Source: Betaproteobacteria bacterium CG2_30_68_42 (lineage in GTDB: Bacteria > Pseudomonadota > Gammaproteobacteria > Burkholderiales > Rhodocyclaceae). Taken from it: 48,065 nucleotides of DNA. How positions within the stretch are numbered: the first letter of the stretch is position 1; every line of letters begins with the position of its first letter. The stretch covers positions 1 to 48,065 of the forward strand of contig MNXU01000062.1 of assembly GCA_001872285.1 (NCBI GenBank), given 5' to 3'. The notes below the pieces were generated by a model that worked only from the letters and a program-made list of their open reading frames with translations, was not told the DNA's origin and searched no databases. A program made the position numbers and the translations under genes. Of this stretch, positions 7,165-16,441 are shown piece after piece.

Positions 7165-10100
7165 TCACTCCTGGATCGCATCGGCGCGCAGGGCGAACAG
7201 GCTCCTGAGCTGCGCGTTCGACAGTTCGGTCAGCCAGCCTTCGCCCGCTCCCACCACGTCGGCGGCGATGTCCTTCTTGCGTTCGATCATCTCGTCGATC
7301 CGCTCTTCCAGCGTGCCCTGGCACAGGAACTTGTGCACCTGGACGTTGCGCGTCTGCCCGATGCGGAACGCGCGGTCGGTGGCTTGGTTCTCGACCGCCG
7401 GATTCCACCAGCGGTCGAAGTGGAACACGTGGTTCGCGTGCGTGAGGTTCAGACCGGTTCCGCCGGCCTTGAGCGAGAGCAGGAAGATCGACGGTGCATC
7501 GTCGTCGCTCTGGAAGCGCTCGACCATGCGGTCGCGGGCCGCCTTCGCGACGCCGCCATGCAGGAACGGGACCTCGCGCGCGAAGATCTCCTGCAGATGG
7601 CGTTGCAGCAGCGTGCCCATCTCGGCGAACTGGGTGAATACGAGCGCACGGTCGCCCTCGGCTACGACTTCCTCCAGCATTTCGGCGAGCCGCGCCAGCT
7701 TGCCGGAGCGGTTCGCGAGCGGCGAATGGTCGCCCAGGAAGTGTGCCGGATGATTGCACACCTGCTTGAGCTTCGTCAGCGTCGCGAGCACCACACCCTT
7801 GCGCTGGATGCCGTCGGCGTGCGCGATCGTCTCTTCCGCCTCCTTCACCACCGCGGCATAGAGCGAGGCCTGCTCGCGCGTGAGCGGGCAGAACACCTTC
7901 ATCTCCAGCTTGTCGGGCAGGTCGGCGATGACGCGCTTGTCGGACTTGAGCCGGCGCAGGATGAAGGGACCGGTCAGCCGTTTGAGCGCATCGATCGCGG
8001 CCGGGTCGCGATCGAGCTGGATCGGCAGGAAGAAGCGGCGCTTGAAGTCCGCCTGCGTTCCGAGGAAACCCGGATTGAGGAACTCCATGATCGACCACAG
8101 CTCGCCGACGTTGTTCTCCACCGGCGTGCCGGTCAGGGCGATGCGGGACGCGCCCGCGAGCGCGCGCGCCGCCTTCGCCTGCTTGGTCTCCGGATTCTTG
8201 ATGTTCTGCGCCTCGTCGAGCACCACCGCGGCCCAGGCGACCGGCCTGAACAGCTCGATGTCGCGCACGAGCAGCGCATAGCTCGTGACCACCAGCGCGT
8301 GCTGCGCGGCGGCCTTGGCGAACGCGGGCCCGCGGCTGCGCTCGGTGCCGTGATGCACGAGCACGGGCAGTCGCGGCGTGAAACGCTGCGCCTCCTTCTG
8401 CCAGTTTCCGGTGACGGAAGTGGGCGAGACGAGCAGCACCGGCGCGCGGTTTCCGGACTCCCATTCACGCTCGATGAGACTGAGCATCTGGATGGTCTTG
8501 CCCAGCCCCATGTCGTCGGCGAGGCAGGCGCCCAGTCCCCAGCCGCGCAGGAAGGCGAGCCAGGAGTAGCCACGCACCTGGTACGGGCGCAGGCTTCCTT
8601 TGAAGCCGGCGGGAGGGGCGAGTTCGTCGAAGCTCGCGCGGCCTTCCAAGCGGGAGAGCAGTTGCGCGATCCAGCCGTCGGCCCGCACACCGTCGAAGTT
8701 GATGCCCTCCGCGGCGCGCGGAGCGCTCAATGCCATCTGGATCAGTTCGCGCAGGCGTACCTTGCCGCTCGCCCGCTTGCGCCACAGCGCGATGGCGGCC
8801 TCGATCTCCTCCGCGCTCAATTGCACCCACTCGCCGCGGATTCTCACCAGCGGGACCTTCAGCCGCGCGAGCCGCTGCAGCTCCGCGAGCGTGAGCTTGT
8901 GCTCGCCGAGCGCGATCTCCCAGTCGAAACGCAGCAGCTTCTCCAGCGTCATGCCGCCCGCGGCCTGCATCCTCGGGCTCTTCACCGCCGCCCGCGCGCT
9001 CAAGCGCAGCCTCGTCCCCTTGGGCGTCCACCATGCCGGAAGCATCACGCCGAAGCCCGCCTGCTCCAGCGCCCCCGCCTTCTCGGTCAGGAATTCGTGG
9101 GCGCCGAGCGTGTCCAGCGCGTAGCCGCCGGGCGCGCTTCGCTTCAGGCTCGCCTCGATCCTCGGGCACAGGCCGGCTGCCTGCCCGAGCGCCGCGAGCA
9201 GGTACTCCCTCAGCTTGAATCCGTCGCAACCCAGCGCGGAGAGCCTGCGCGACCTCCCGCGCCAGGCTTCGGACGCATCGATGAGCAGGCTCGGATCGTT
9301 TGCCGCCTGCAGCAGGAAACGCACGCGCCAGGACTGCGGCGCGGCCCGGCTGCGGGATCCGGGCCGGCGCCCGGGCCTGGGCGCGGCGCGGCGCGGCGCG
9401 GCGTCCGCCTCTGCGGGCTCTTCGAGCCGGAAGCACAGCTTCACCGGCGCGCCGGCAGTCAGGCCGATCGGCCGCTGCCATTCCTCGATCTGCGCGGCGA
9501 GGGCGGCGAGCTCCGCTTCCTCGCCTTCCATCACGCCGTCGGCTGCGCCCAGCGCGTACAGCCACTGATCGTGGAGGCTCTCGAAACGCGGCCGCGGCGC
9601 CGGCGCGCCCCACGGTTCGAGCCGCGCGAGATGATCGACGATGCCGTCGATGAACGCCGTCAGCACCTCTGCGGCGGGCATGACCGGGGCATGATCGGCT
9701 TGTTCCGAGAGCGCGCGACAGGCGTCGGGCATCGCCCGAGCGAGCCGGTCGAGCCGCTCCGCATCGGGGCCTGCAACCACGGCCCTCCAGCGCGCGCGCC
9801 AGATGCCATCGCGCCTTTCGAGCGCGGGCAGCATCTGTTGGCGCGTGACCAGCGCGCTGGCGAAGCGCAAAGCGCTGGACCAGAAACCGAGGTCGCGCCC
9901 GCACGCGATGCCGGGCGCCACGGACTGGCGTTCCAGCGTGGCGGCGAGCAGGTCCACCAGCACGGCACCCGCGAGCTGCACGGCGGGGACGCTCCACGGG
10001 GCGAGCGCGAGCGCCTCGTCCGGCTCGGGCGCAGGCGCGATGAGCGCGGTCGAGGCGAGCGGAGCGCTGCGCGTGGCCGGGATCCACACCGTGCACACCC

Positions 10101-10296
10101 CCGCGCTTGCCCGTTCCGGCCGCAGGTCCGGCACGATCTCGGCGAGCGCGCCGAGCAGCGCCGCGCCCTGGGCCGCGAACGGGTGCGGCGCCGGAAGTTC
10201 CTTGCGCGCGCGAGCGGCGCCCCCGGGGACGGCAGCGTCGCTCTCGCCCCAGAGGAAGAACCGGTGCGCGATCGTCCCGGCGTGCAGGACGATCAT
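7165..10296 (-). CDS. SNF2-family DEAD/DEAH-box helicase
   Basis: 1043 residues. The C-terminal half is a full SNF2 ATPase: motif I in DDMGLGKTIQ (Lys about 600), motif II DEAQ near 693, SPTSVTGNW (Ia region), TGTPVENN (motif III), then the helicase C-terminal lobe with VFTQF, LSLKAGGTGLNLT (motif V) and ATDRAFRIGQ (motif VI). The N-terminal 550 residues are the variable region of bacterial SNF2 proteins, rich in Ala and Arg. The enzyme would translocate on double-stranded DNA using ATP. The SWIM protein follows it. The start at 10296 is the first ATG, with no strong ribosome site. Confidence 0.93.
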   Translation of the reverse strand: MIVLHAGTIAHRFFLWGESDAAVPGGAARARKELPAPHPFAAQGAALLGALAEIVPDLRPERASAGVCTVWIPATRSAPLASTALIAPAPEPDEALALAPWSVPAVQLAGAVLVDLLAATLERQSVAPGIACGRDLGFWSSALRFASALVTRQQMLPALERRDGIWRARWRAVVAGPDAERLDRLARAMPDACRALSEQADHAPVMPAAEVLTAFIDGIVDHLARLEPWGAPAPRPRFESLHDQWLYALGAADGVMEGEEAELAALAAQIEEWQRPIGLTAGAPVKLCFRLEEPAEADAAPRRAAPRPGRRPGSRSRAAPQSWRVRFLLQAANDPSLLIDASEAWRGRSRRLSALGCDGFKLREYLLAALGQAAGLCPRIEASLKRSAPGGYALDTLGAHEFLTEKAGALEQAGFGVMLPAWWTPKGTRLRLSARAAVKSPRMQAAGGMTLEKLLRFDWEIALGEHKLTLAELQRLARLKVPLVRIRGEWVQLSAEEIEAAIALWRKRASGKVRLRELIQMALSAPRAAEGINFDGVRADGWIAQLLSRLEGRASFDELAPPAGFKGSLRPYQVRGYSWLAFLRGWGLGACLADDMGLGKTIQMLSLIEREWESGNRAPVLLVSPTSVTGNWQKEAQRFTPRLPVLVHHGTERSRGPAFAKAAAQHALVVTSYALLVRDIELFRPVAWAAVVLDEAQNIKNPETKQAKAARALAGASRIALTGTPVENNVGELWSIMEFLNPGFLGTQADFKRRFFLPIQLDRDPAAIDALKRLTGPFILRRLKSDKRVIADLPDKLEMKVFCPLTREQASLYAAVVKEAEETIAHADGIQRKGVVLATLTKLKQVCNHPAHFLGDHSPLANRSGKLARLAEMLEEVVAEGDRALVFTQFAEMGTLLQRHLQEIFAREVPFLHGGVAKAARDRMVERFQSDDDAPSIFLLSLKAGGTGLNLTHANHVFHFDRWWNPAVENQATDRAFRIGQTRNVQVHKFLCQGTLEERIDEMIERKKDIAADVVGAGEGWLTELSNAQLRSLFALRADAIQE

Positions 10297-10691
10297 GGGC
10301 GAACGACGGCCTGCGCGGAGACCCGCATCACGATCGCACTACGGCACACGACATCCGACATCCCGGAAGTTTGCAAGAATTCGCGGCGGTTCCCGCCGTT
10401 TCCGCGGGCGGCACGCGCTCGTCGCCCGTCATCGGCACGGGGCTCCCCACCGCGCCCCACCGCGCCCATCCCGCGCCTGACCTGCTCCCGACCCGGCCGG
10501 CGCGGTTCTCTCCACAGTTCGGGGGACATGGCACGGCGCCCGCCGTGCGCCGCGCACTGCTCTCCGGCGCGTCCCCCATCGGCTTTTTCCGCAATTGTAA
10601 TCGACCCGGCGCGCCAGCGGTGCCGGTGGCGAGTTCCTGGCAGAAAACACTTCCGTGATAAGGTTTTCGCGGCAATTTCGAGGGGATGGCG
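10297..10691. other. Divergent intergenic region, SNF2 helicase versus Uma2 gene
   Basis: About 395 bp with no supported gene. Several open frames exist on both strands but none has a start, ribosome site and family resemblance together. It should hold the promoter of the helicase-SWIM operon on the minus strand and of the Uma2 gene on the plus strand; I could not identify convincing -35/-10 pairs. Confidence 0.5.
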
Positions 10692-11153
10692 ATGGGACGC
10701 CCGCTGCGAGACACGCAACGTCATACCTACGGCGAGTACCTGAGCTGGCCGGAGGACGTGCACTACGAGCTGATCGAAGGCGAAGCGTATCCGATCGCGC
10801 CCGCGCCAACGGCCGGTCATCAACGGCTGGTGGGACAGCTGTTCCGGCAGATCGCCGATGCTCTGGAGGATCGCGAGTGTGGCTGCCGCGGTGCGCCCGA
10901 CTGGGTGATCGAGGTGCTCACGCCCGCCACCGCGGCCCATGATCAGACGGTGAAGCTCGCGGCCTACGAGCGTGCCGGGGTCAGGGAATGCTGGCTGGTG
11001 CATCCCGCCGACCGGACGGTCACGGTGTATGCGGCTGCCCGGGGGAGCTACGGGCGCCCGGCGATTTCGGAACTGACCGGAACACTCGCCTCGTGCTCCG
11101 TGCCGGCGGTCGCAATCGACTGGGCGCGGGCGGTGCGCGATCCGATCGCATAG
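10692..11153 (+). pseudogene. Uma2-family (PD-(D/E)XK fold) protein with an internal in-frame deletion
   Basis: 153 residues from the ATG at 10692, chosen because GAGGGG lies six bases upstream; an ATG at 10686 overlaps that site. The N-terminus (HTYGEYLSWPEDVHYELIEG, PTAGHQRLVGQL) and the C-terminus (GAPDWVIEVLTPAT, KLAAYERAGVRECWLV) are classic Uma2. Typical proteins are about 190 residues. Between IADALEDRE and CGCRGAPDW the usual 40 or so residues, including the VAPFDVRL and VVQPD segments with the catalytic Asp, are missing. The frame is kept. The product may fold poorly and should lack nuclease activity. Confidence 0.75.
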
Positions 11154-11172
11154 CCTTTGGCGGTCCCGCCGC

Positions 11173-11607
11173 CTACACGTGGGCGCGGACCCAGCGCACG
11201 ATCTCGGCCGCACCCAGCGCGCCGGACTGGCGCGCAATCTCGCGCCCGCCGCGGAACAGCACGAGCGTCGGGATGCTGCGGATGCCGAACTGCGCGCCCA
11301 GCGCGGACTCGGCTTCGGTGTCGACCTTGACCAGCCGCAGCTCCGGCTCCAGCATCCCGGCGGCCTGGGCATAGGCCGGCGCCATCATCCGGCATGGCGC
11401 ACACCACGGCGCCCAGAAATCCACCAGCACCGGGACGCCGTTGCGGGCGATGTGCTTCGCGAAGCGGGCGGCGCTCAGCTCCACCGGATGCCCGGAGAAC
11501 AGCGGCCGGTGGCACTGGCCGCACCCGGGCCCCTCGCGCAGGCGCTCGGCAGGCACACGATTGACTGCGTCGCAATGGGGGCAGACGAGATGCTGCGGTT
11601 CGCTCAT
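11173..11607 (-). CDS. trxC: Thioredoxin 2
   Basis: 144 residues from ATG 11607 (MSEPQHLVCPHCD). An N-terminal zinc ribbon with C9, C12, C29 and C32 precedes the thioredoxin fold, the layout that defines TrxC. The active site reads WCAPC (C69, C72); most TrxC proteins have WCGPC, so the redox potential may differ. The conserved cis-Pro segment is SIPTLVLF. It reduces disulfides in the cytosol and is often induced by oxidative stress. An in-frame ATG at 11640 would add a basic 11-residue leader and is less likely. The end faces the Uma2 gene. Confidence 0.92.
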   Translation of the reverse strand: MSEPQHLVCPHCDAVNRVPAERLREGPGCGQCHRPLFSGHPVELSAARFAKHIARNGVPVLVDFWAPWCAPCRMMAPAYAQAAGMLEPELRLVKVDTEAESALGAQFGIRSIPTLVLFRGGREIARQSGALGAAEIVRWVRAHV

Positions 11608-11688
11608 GAGCTTCAACTTGCGGGTCGCGATGGTGCCCATATGCGGGCGGCGTGGCGAAGCTCAAGTCCCGGCTTCGACACGGGCGCG

Positions 11689-12627
11689 TCATGCTCCGAG
11701 CAGGGTCAGCACGATCGGTGCGGTGGCCGCCGCCAGCGCGGTCGAGATGACGAGCGAGGCGGCGACGGGTCCTTCCAGCGTCTTGAACTGGCGCGACATC
11801 AGATAGACATTCGCACCCACCGGCAACGCGGCGAGCAGCACCACCGCCTGCGTCTCGAGCTTGGGCAGACCCAGCGCGAGCGCCAGCAGCCAGACGACCA
11901 ACGGCTGCAGCACCAGCTTGAAGGCGCAGATCGCCGCGCTCGTCTGCCAGTCGGCGCGAATGCCGTATTCCGCCAGGCCCATGCCGAGCGCCACCAGCGA
12001 CAGGGGCGCCGCCGCACTGCCCAGCATCGCCAGCGGCGCATCGATCGGCGCCGGAACGCGCAGCCCGGCCAGCCCGAACAGCGTTCCCGCGAGGATCGAG
12101 GCGACGATGGGGTTGGTGGCGACCGCCCGGACGGTCTTGACGAACCCGGCGGGCGACAGAGCGCCATGCCGCGCCCACTCGACACTGGCGGTCACCAGCG
12201 TCCACAGGATCAGCGCATTGAACACCAGCACCAGCGCGACCGAAGGCAGCGCCGCCTCGCCCAGCGTCGCCTTGGCGAGCGGAATGCCGAGCAGCACGTT
12301 GTTGGAGAACACGCCGCCGAGCGCGAACACCGATTGCGCCACGCCGTCCAGCCGCAGCAGGCGCCGGGCAGCGAGGCGGCCGGCCGCGAAGACGATCAGG
12401 CAACTGCCGAAGAAGGCGATCAGCAGCCGCGCATCGACCGGAGGCAGTTTCGAGAAATCGCTCATCAGCCGGAACAGCATGGCCGGCAGCGCGACGGCGA
12501 AGACGAAGCGCGTCATCGCGTCGGCGGCCGACTTGGGCCAGCCGCCCCAGCGCATCAGCGCGTAGCCCAGGGCCACGAGCGCGAACAGCGGCGCGGCGAG
12601 GGCGAAATGCTGAAGCAATATTTGCAT
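11689..12627 (-). CDS. AEC-family (auxin efflux carrier) transporter
   Basis: 312 residues. About ten membrane helices in two halves. The N-terminal half has LVALGYALMRWGGW, TRFVFAVALPAMLF and VFSNNVLLGIPLAK (the Asn-Asn/Gly-Pro crossover typical of the fold); the C-terminal half has AAAPLSLVALGMGLAEYG and AVVLLAALPVGANVYLM. These match the bacterial AEC/BASS-like permeases that export or import organic anions. The substrate cannot be inferred. It lies 180 nt downstream of the response regulator gene in the same direction, and 81 nt upstream of trxC. Confidence 0.88.
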   Translation of the reverse strand: MQILLQHFALAAPLFALVALGYALMRWGGWPKSAADAMTRFVFAVALPAMLFRLMSDFSKLPPVDARLLIAFFGSCLIVFAAGRLAARRLLRLDGVAQSVFALGGVFSNNVLLGIPLAKATLGEAALPSVALVLVFNALILWTLVTASVEWARHGALSPAGFVKTVRAVATNPIVASILAGTLFGLAGLRVPAPIDAPLAMLGSAAAPLSLVALGMGLAEYGIRADWQTSAAICAFKLVLQPLVVWLLALALGLPKLETQAVVLLAALPVGANVYLMSRQFKTLEGPVAASLVISTALAAATAPIVLTLLGA

Positions 12628-12807
12628 GGAAGAAGGGCAGCGGCCGGCGGCGCGAGATCGGCCGTGACGCGACGGTGGTGCGCGATTCTACCCGGCCAAC
12701 CGCAGAACCCCGGCAGGCCATCCGTCGCGGGAAGGCCCGAGCAGGGCCGGTCACGAAGCCTCCCTGCGCGATTCTCGCGCCGCGAGCCGGACGCCGGCGC
12801 GCCTGCC

Positions 12808-14139
12808 TCACCCGCCGGACTGGCCGATGCCGTGCCGGCGCATCTTCTCCCACAGGTTCTTGCGGCTGATGCCTAGATCCGCCGCGGTCTCCGCGATGCG
12901 CCTGGCATTCCTGCGCAACGCCCGCTCGATGAAGGCCTTCTCCGCCGCCGCCAGGTACCCGGCAAGCTGCCTGGGATCGACCTCGTCCAGCGCCGGGGGC
13001 GTCTCCTCGAACAGATCCTCGGCGCTGAGCACCGCCTTGTTCGTGAGGATGAGCGCGCGATCGAGCACGTGCTTCAACTCCCGGATGTTGCCGGGCCAGG
13101 GGTAATCGAGCAGGGGCTTTTCCGCCAGCCGATGGAGGCTGCGCCTGGGTTCGCCCCGCTCGGCTGCGGAACGGTCGAGGAAACGTTCCGCAAGCCAGAG
13201 AATGTCTTCCTTGCGTTCGCGCAGCGGCGGCACGTGCAGGTGGATGACATGGATGCGGTAGTAGAGGTCTTCGCGGAACGTGCCCTGCTCCACCATCTTC
13301 TTCAGGTCCTGGTGGGTGGCGCATACCAGACGCAGTCGCACCGGGATCGGGGACTCGCCGCCCACGCGCTGGATCTGCCGCTCCTGGATTACCCGCAGCA
13401 GTTTCACCTGCATCGCCGGCGGCATGTCCCCGATCTCGTCCAGGAAGAGCGTGCCGCCATGGGCCTGCTCGAAGTAACCCTTTTTCTCGCGCACGGCACC
13501 GGTGAAGGCGCCCTTCTCATGGCCGAACAGCTCCGCCTCCAGCAGCGACTCGGTGAGCGCGCCGCAGTTGACCGCCACGAAGGGCTGCTTGCGCGCCGTG
13601 TCGGCGCAGCGATGCAGCGCCCGGGCGACCTCTTCCTTGCCGACCCCGGACTCCCCGGTGACGAGCACGGTGGCCGCACTGCCGGCGATCTGCGGCAACA
13701 TCGCCTCCAGCGCGCGCATGGCCCGCGAGATGCCCAGGGTCGGTTCCCCCGCGAGATGGGGACGGGACTTCACGCACAGGGCGCGCACCTTGTCGATGAG
13801 CGCCCCCACGTCGAAAGGTTTGGTGAGGTAGTCCTCCGCACCCAGCTTGAGCAGGCGCACCGCCGCTTCCACCGCCCCGAAGCCGGTGATGAAAATGAAC
13901 GGCGGCAGCGGCTCGCCGCCGGCGCGAAGCGCGGTGAAAAGCTCCTCCCCGCTCTCGTCCGGCAGCCGGATGTCGCTGATCGCGACGTCATAACGCTTGC
14001 GGCCCAGTGCGGTGCGCGCCTCACCGCCGCTCTCGAACCAGTCGCAAGCGAAACCCTCGACCTCGAGGCGGTCGGACAACGCCTCGCCCAGGATCTGGTC
14101 GTCCTCGATCAGGCAGACGCGGTAGCTTTCGGAACGCAT
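12808..14139 (-). CDS. arxR: Sigma-54-dependent response regulator, ArxR-like
   Basis: 443 residues from ATG 14139, overlapping the kinase gene by 31 nt. Receiver domain 1-120 with acidic pair E12-D13, phosphoacceptor D56 and KPF Lys. AAA+ domain with Walker A GESGVGKE, the sigma-54 contact loop GAFTGA intact, and Walker B FLDEIGDM. The C-terminal Fis-type helix-turn-helix covers RIAETAADLGISRKNLWEKM. It should activate RNA polymerase with sigma-54 from distant sites. The adjacent divergent operon has a sigma-54 promoter and paired palindromes, its likely target. The arxR name rests on gene order, not on a sequence comparison. Confidence 0.88.
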   Translation of the reverse strand: MRSESYRVCLIEDDQILGEALSDRLEVEGFACDWFESGGEARTALGRKRYDVAISDIRLPDESGEELFTALRAGGEPLPPFIFITGFGAVEAAVRLLKLGAEDYLTKPFDVGALIDKVRALCVKSRPHLAGEPTLGISRAMRALEAMLPQIAGSAATVLVTGESGVGKEEVARALHRCADTARKQPFVAVNCGALTESLLEAELFGHEKGAFTGAVREKKGYFEQAHGGTLFLDEIGDMPPAMQVKLLRVIQERQIQRVGGESPIPVRLRLVCATHQDLKKMVEQGTFREDLYYRIHVIHLHVPPLRERKEDILWLAERFLDRSAAERGEPRRSLHRLAEKPLLDYPWPGNIRELKHVLDRALILTNKAVLSAEDLFEETPPALDEVDPRQLAGYLAAAEKAFIERALRRNARRIAETAADLGISRKNLWEKMRRHGIGQSGG

Positions 14140-15581
14140 GGTGCCGGGCTCGCCGGAAGGCTCACCGTGAAAAAGGTCAGGCCGTCGCCGGAGCGGGCGG
14201 CGATGCGCCCACCGAGCTGCTGCACGATCTGGTAGGTCACCCACAAGCCCAGACCCGGGCCGGAACCGGTGGTCGTGAAAGGCTCGAACAGGCGCTCCTT
14301 CACCTCCTCGGGAAGCGGCCGGCCGTCATTGGCGACGTTGATCTCCAGGCAATTGCCTTCCAGGGCCACCCGGCACCGTACGCTGCCCCGCTCGCCGGCC
14401 GCGTTGATCGCGTTGAGCATCAGGTTGATGAGGATCTGGCGCACCAGGGTGGCGGGCAGGTCCACCTCACCTTGCACTTCGCATTGCCACTCGATCCGGG
14501 CCGCCTTGCGCTGGGCTTCGGGTTCGAGCAGCGTGCGCACGTCTTCCAGGTCCTGAGCAGCGAGATTGCGGCTGACGAGCCGGGCCTGCACCAGCAGCGC
14601 CGCCACCGTGTCCCGGATCTGCTGGAGGCCCCGCTCGACGAGCGCCATGGTCTTCAGCGTGCGAACATCCGCATGGCCGTGTTCCTTCAGCGTGCTGATC
14701 GCGGTCAGCATGCCGGCGAGCGGATTGTTGATCTCGTGGGCGATGCCTGCGGAAAGGCGGCCGACCGCGGCCAGGCGCTCGGAGCGCACCATCTCGCGCT
14801 CGAGCACCTTCTTGCCGCGCAGCTCCGTCACCATGCGCTCGTAGGCCTCGAACAGACGCCCCAGCTCGTCCCGGTAGGCGTACAGCCCCGGCTCCATGGG
14901 CGCGGGCACGGAATGGCCCACCTCCGACATGCGCGCCGCGAGCCGCACCAGGGGCTCGGCCGTGCGCCGGCCCCAGTACCAGTTGATGGGCAGGAGCACC
15001 GTCACGACCAGAGCCGCGATCCCGGCGGCGTTGCGGGCGATGTCCAGGAAGCGTTCGAAGAATGCTTCGCGCGAATAGCCGAGCACCAGATGGCCGAGGA
15101 GCGCCTCGCCGTCGGCGATGGGCGTGATGAAATAGATGTGCTTGCTGCCGGCGAACTCATGGGTGCCGGGGCTGGCGCCGAGCTCGGCGATGCGCTGTGC
15201 CAGCGCGGCGAACTCCTCCGACACATACCGAATACCGGTCAGCATGGGCAGCGTCTTCGGATCGTCGGACACGTAGATCTGCTGGCGGTCATCGACCACC
15301 AGGACCAGCTCGGCCTGCACCGGATGTTCCGGGGATGCGCCGTGGAAGGGCGCACGGACGATCTCGAAGGCCTGCCAGACGTTGTCGTGGAGGATGGCCG
15401 GAAACAGCGTCTTGGCGAGGGTGCGGGCGAGCCCGTCGGCGCTGATGTACAGGTCGCGGCGCAGATCCTCATAGGCGCGGAACATCAGCGAGGACGCAAC
15501 GAACAGGGCCGCCGTCACGATCAGGACGCTGCCCCAGAGCGGGATCTTGTACCGGAAACTGAGATCGAAAAGCCGCTTCAT
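14109..15581 (-). CDS. arxS: Membrane sensor histidine kinase, ArxS-like
   Basis: 490 residues. A membrane helix (about 13-35), a periplasmic sensor region (36-182), a second helix (about 183-203), a HAMP-like linker, then the kinase core. The phosphorylated His282 lies in SAGIAHEINNPLAG; the N box is LMLNAINAAGE and the G2 box GSGPGLGLW. The ATG overlaps the stop of the binding-protein gene upstream (ATGA), and the 3' end overlaps the regulator gene. It would read the state of the periplasmic binding protein and phosphorylate the regulator. Named by gene order with arxX and arxR. Confidence 0.88.
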   Translation of the reverse strand: MKRLFDLSFRYKIPLWGSVLIVTAALFVASSLMFRAYEDLRRDLYISADGLARTLAKTLFPAILHDNVWQAFEIVRAPFHGASPEHPVQAELVLVVDDRQQIYVSDDPKTLPMLTGIRYVSEEFAALAQRIAELGASPGTHEFAGSKHIYFITPIADGEALLGHLVLGYSREAFFERFLDIARNAAGIAALVVTVLLPINWYWGRRTAEPLVRLAARMSEVGHSVPAPMEPGLYAYRDELGRLFEAYERMVTELRGKKVLEREMVRSERLAAVGRLSAGIAHEINNPLAGMLTAISTLKEHGHADVRTLKTMALVERGLQQIRDTVAALLVQARLVSRNLAAQDLEDVRTLLEPEAQRKAARIEWQCEVQGEVDLPATLVRQILINLMLNAINAAGERGSVRCRVALEGNCLEINVANDGRPLPEEVKERLFEPFTTTGSGPGLGLWVTYQIVQQLGGRIAARSGDGLTFFTVSLPASPAPCVPKATASA

Positions 15582-16441
15582 CCCTCACCGAATGCCAGCA
15601 TCATTCGCGCCACGCCGTCGTACATCGCCGGCTTCCCTGGGATGAAAGCGTCGATATGGAAGCGCGCGAGCAGGCTCCTGCCCCCGGGATCGCGGCCCAT
15701 GTTCAGGAGCACTCCCTGCATCTGGCGGAATTCCTCATCCCCGACCGAGCGGTGAGCCACCAGCGGCGGGAAACCGAATTCTTCCGAGATACTGACGATG
15801 CGCGTCTGCCGCGTGATCTCGGGCGCCACCACGGCCAGCGAGTCCCAGACGTAACTGTCCACCGCACCGGCCACGGCGAGCCCGCTCGCCACCGCCTCGA
15901 TCACCTTGCGATGGGAGTAGGTAAAGAACGTCTTGCGGAAGAACCGCTCCGGATTCTCGCCGAGGCGGTGCAGGGCATAACGCGGCGCCAGATAGCCGGT
16001 GTTGGAGTACGGGTCGGCGTAGGCGAATATGTTTCCCTTGAGCTGTGCGATGGAACTGACATGGAGATTTCTCGCCGCCACGATCAGATAGGACCGGTAA
16101 TACGGACGCCCCCGGTAGAGGGGTACCGCCATCAGGCGGACCTCGTCCTTCAGATGGAGGTAGGGGTAATCACAGATCCAGGCGAAATCGATCTTGGTGA
16201 GTCGAAGCAGGTCCATGGTCTCCCGGTAGCTGTCCCGCAGGACGAATTCCACCGGCCGACCGAGCTTGTCGCGCAGATACTCGCGCCAATCGGCGAGCAG
16301 CCCGTGCTGGTCGTGCAGGAACGCCGGGGTGAGCCCGAAACGCACGGTTCGGGAGCCCACCGCCGCGCGCCCCGCGCCCGCCAGCCACAACTCCCCGAAC
16401 GCCGCCACAGCCGCGCGAAGCACCCGCCGCCGGGTTCGCAA
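15578..16441 (-). CDS. arxX: PhnD-like periplasmic binding protein, ArxX-like sensor
   Basis: About 287 residues if the TTG at 16441 is used, giving the leader LRTRRRVLRAAVAAFGELWL and a signal-peptide-like AGAGRAA before the mature protein. A GTG at 16423 is an alternative. The mature part (VRFGLTPAFLHDQHGLLADW, then KIDFAWICDYPYL, YRSYLIVAA, YADPYSNTGYLAPRY) is a type-2 periplasmic binding protein of the phosphonate/phosphate PhnD group. A single cysteine remains in the mature chain, at position 90 counted from the TTG. The arsenite sensor AioX is of the same group and uses one Cys. Its ATGA overlap with the kinase gene indicates a sensing complex. Confidence 0.82.
   Translation of the reverse strand: MRTRRRVLRAAVAAFGELWLAGAGRAAVGSRTVRFGLTPAFLHDQHGLLADWREYLRDKLGRPVEFVLRDSYRETMDLLRLTKIDFAWICDYPYLHLKDEVRLMAVPLYRGRPYYRSYLIVAARNLHVSSIAQLKGNIFAYADPYSNTGYLAPRYALHRLGENPERFFRKTFFTYSHRKVIEAVASGLAVAGAVDSYVWDSLAVVAPEITRQTRIVSISEEFGFPPLVAHRSVGDEEFRQMQGVLLNMGRDPGGRSLLARFHIDAFIPGKPAMYDGVARMMLAFGEG

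Noticed and set aside
9370-9420. GGCGCGGCGCGG-type run inside the SNF2 gene as a regulatory repeat
   Set aside because: It encodes an Arg/Pro/Ala-rich linker in frame; simple-sequence bias is enough to explain it.
6985-10743. Very long plus-strand open frame (over 1200 codons) opposite the SNF2 helicase gene
   Set aside because: It mirrors a GC-rich gene whose third positions rarely give stops on the other strand; no domain is readable.
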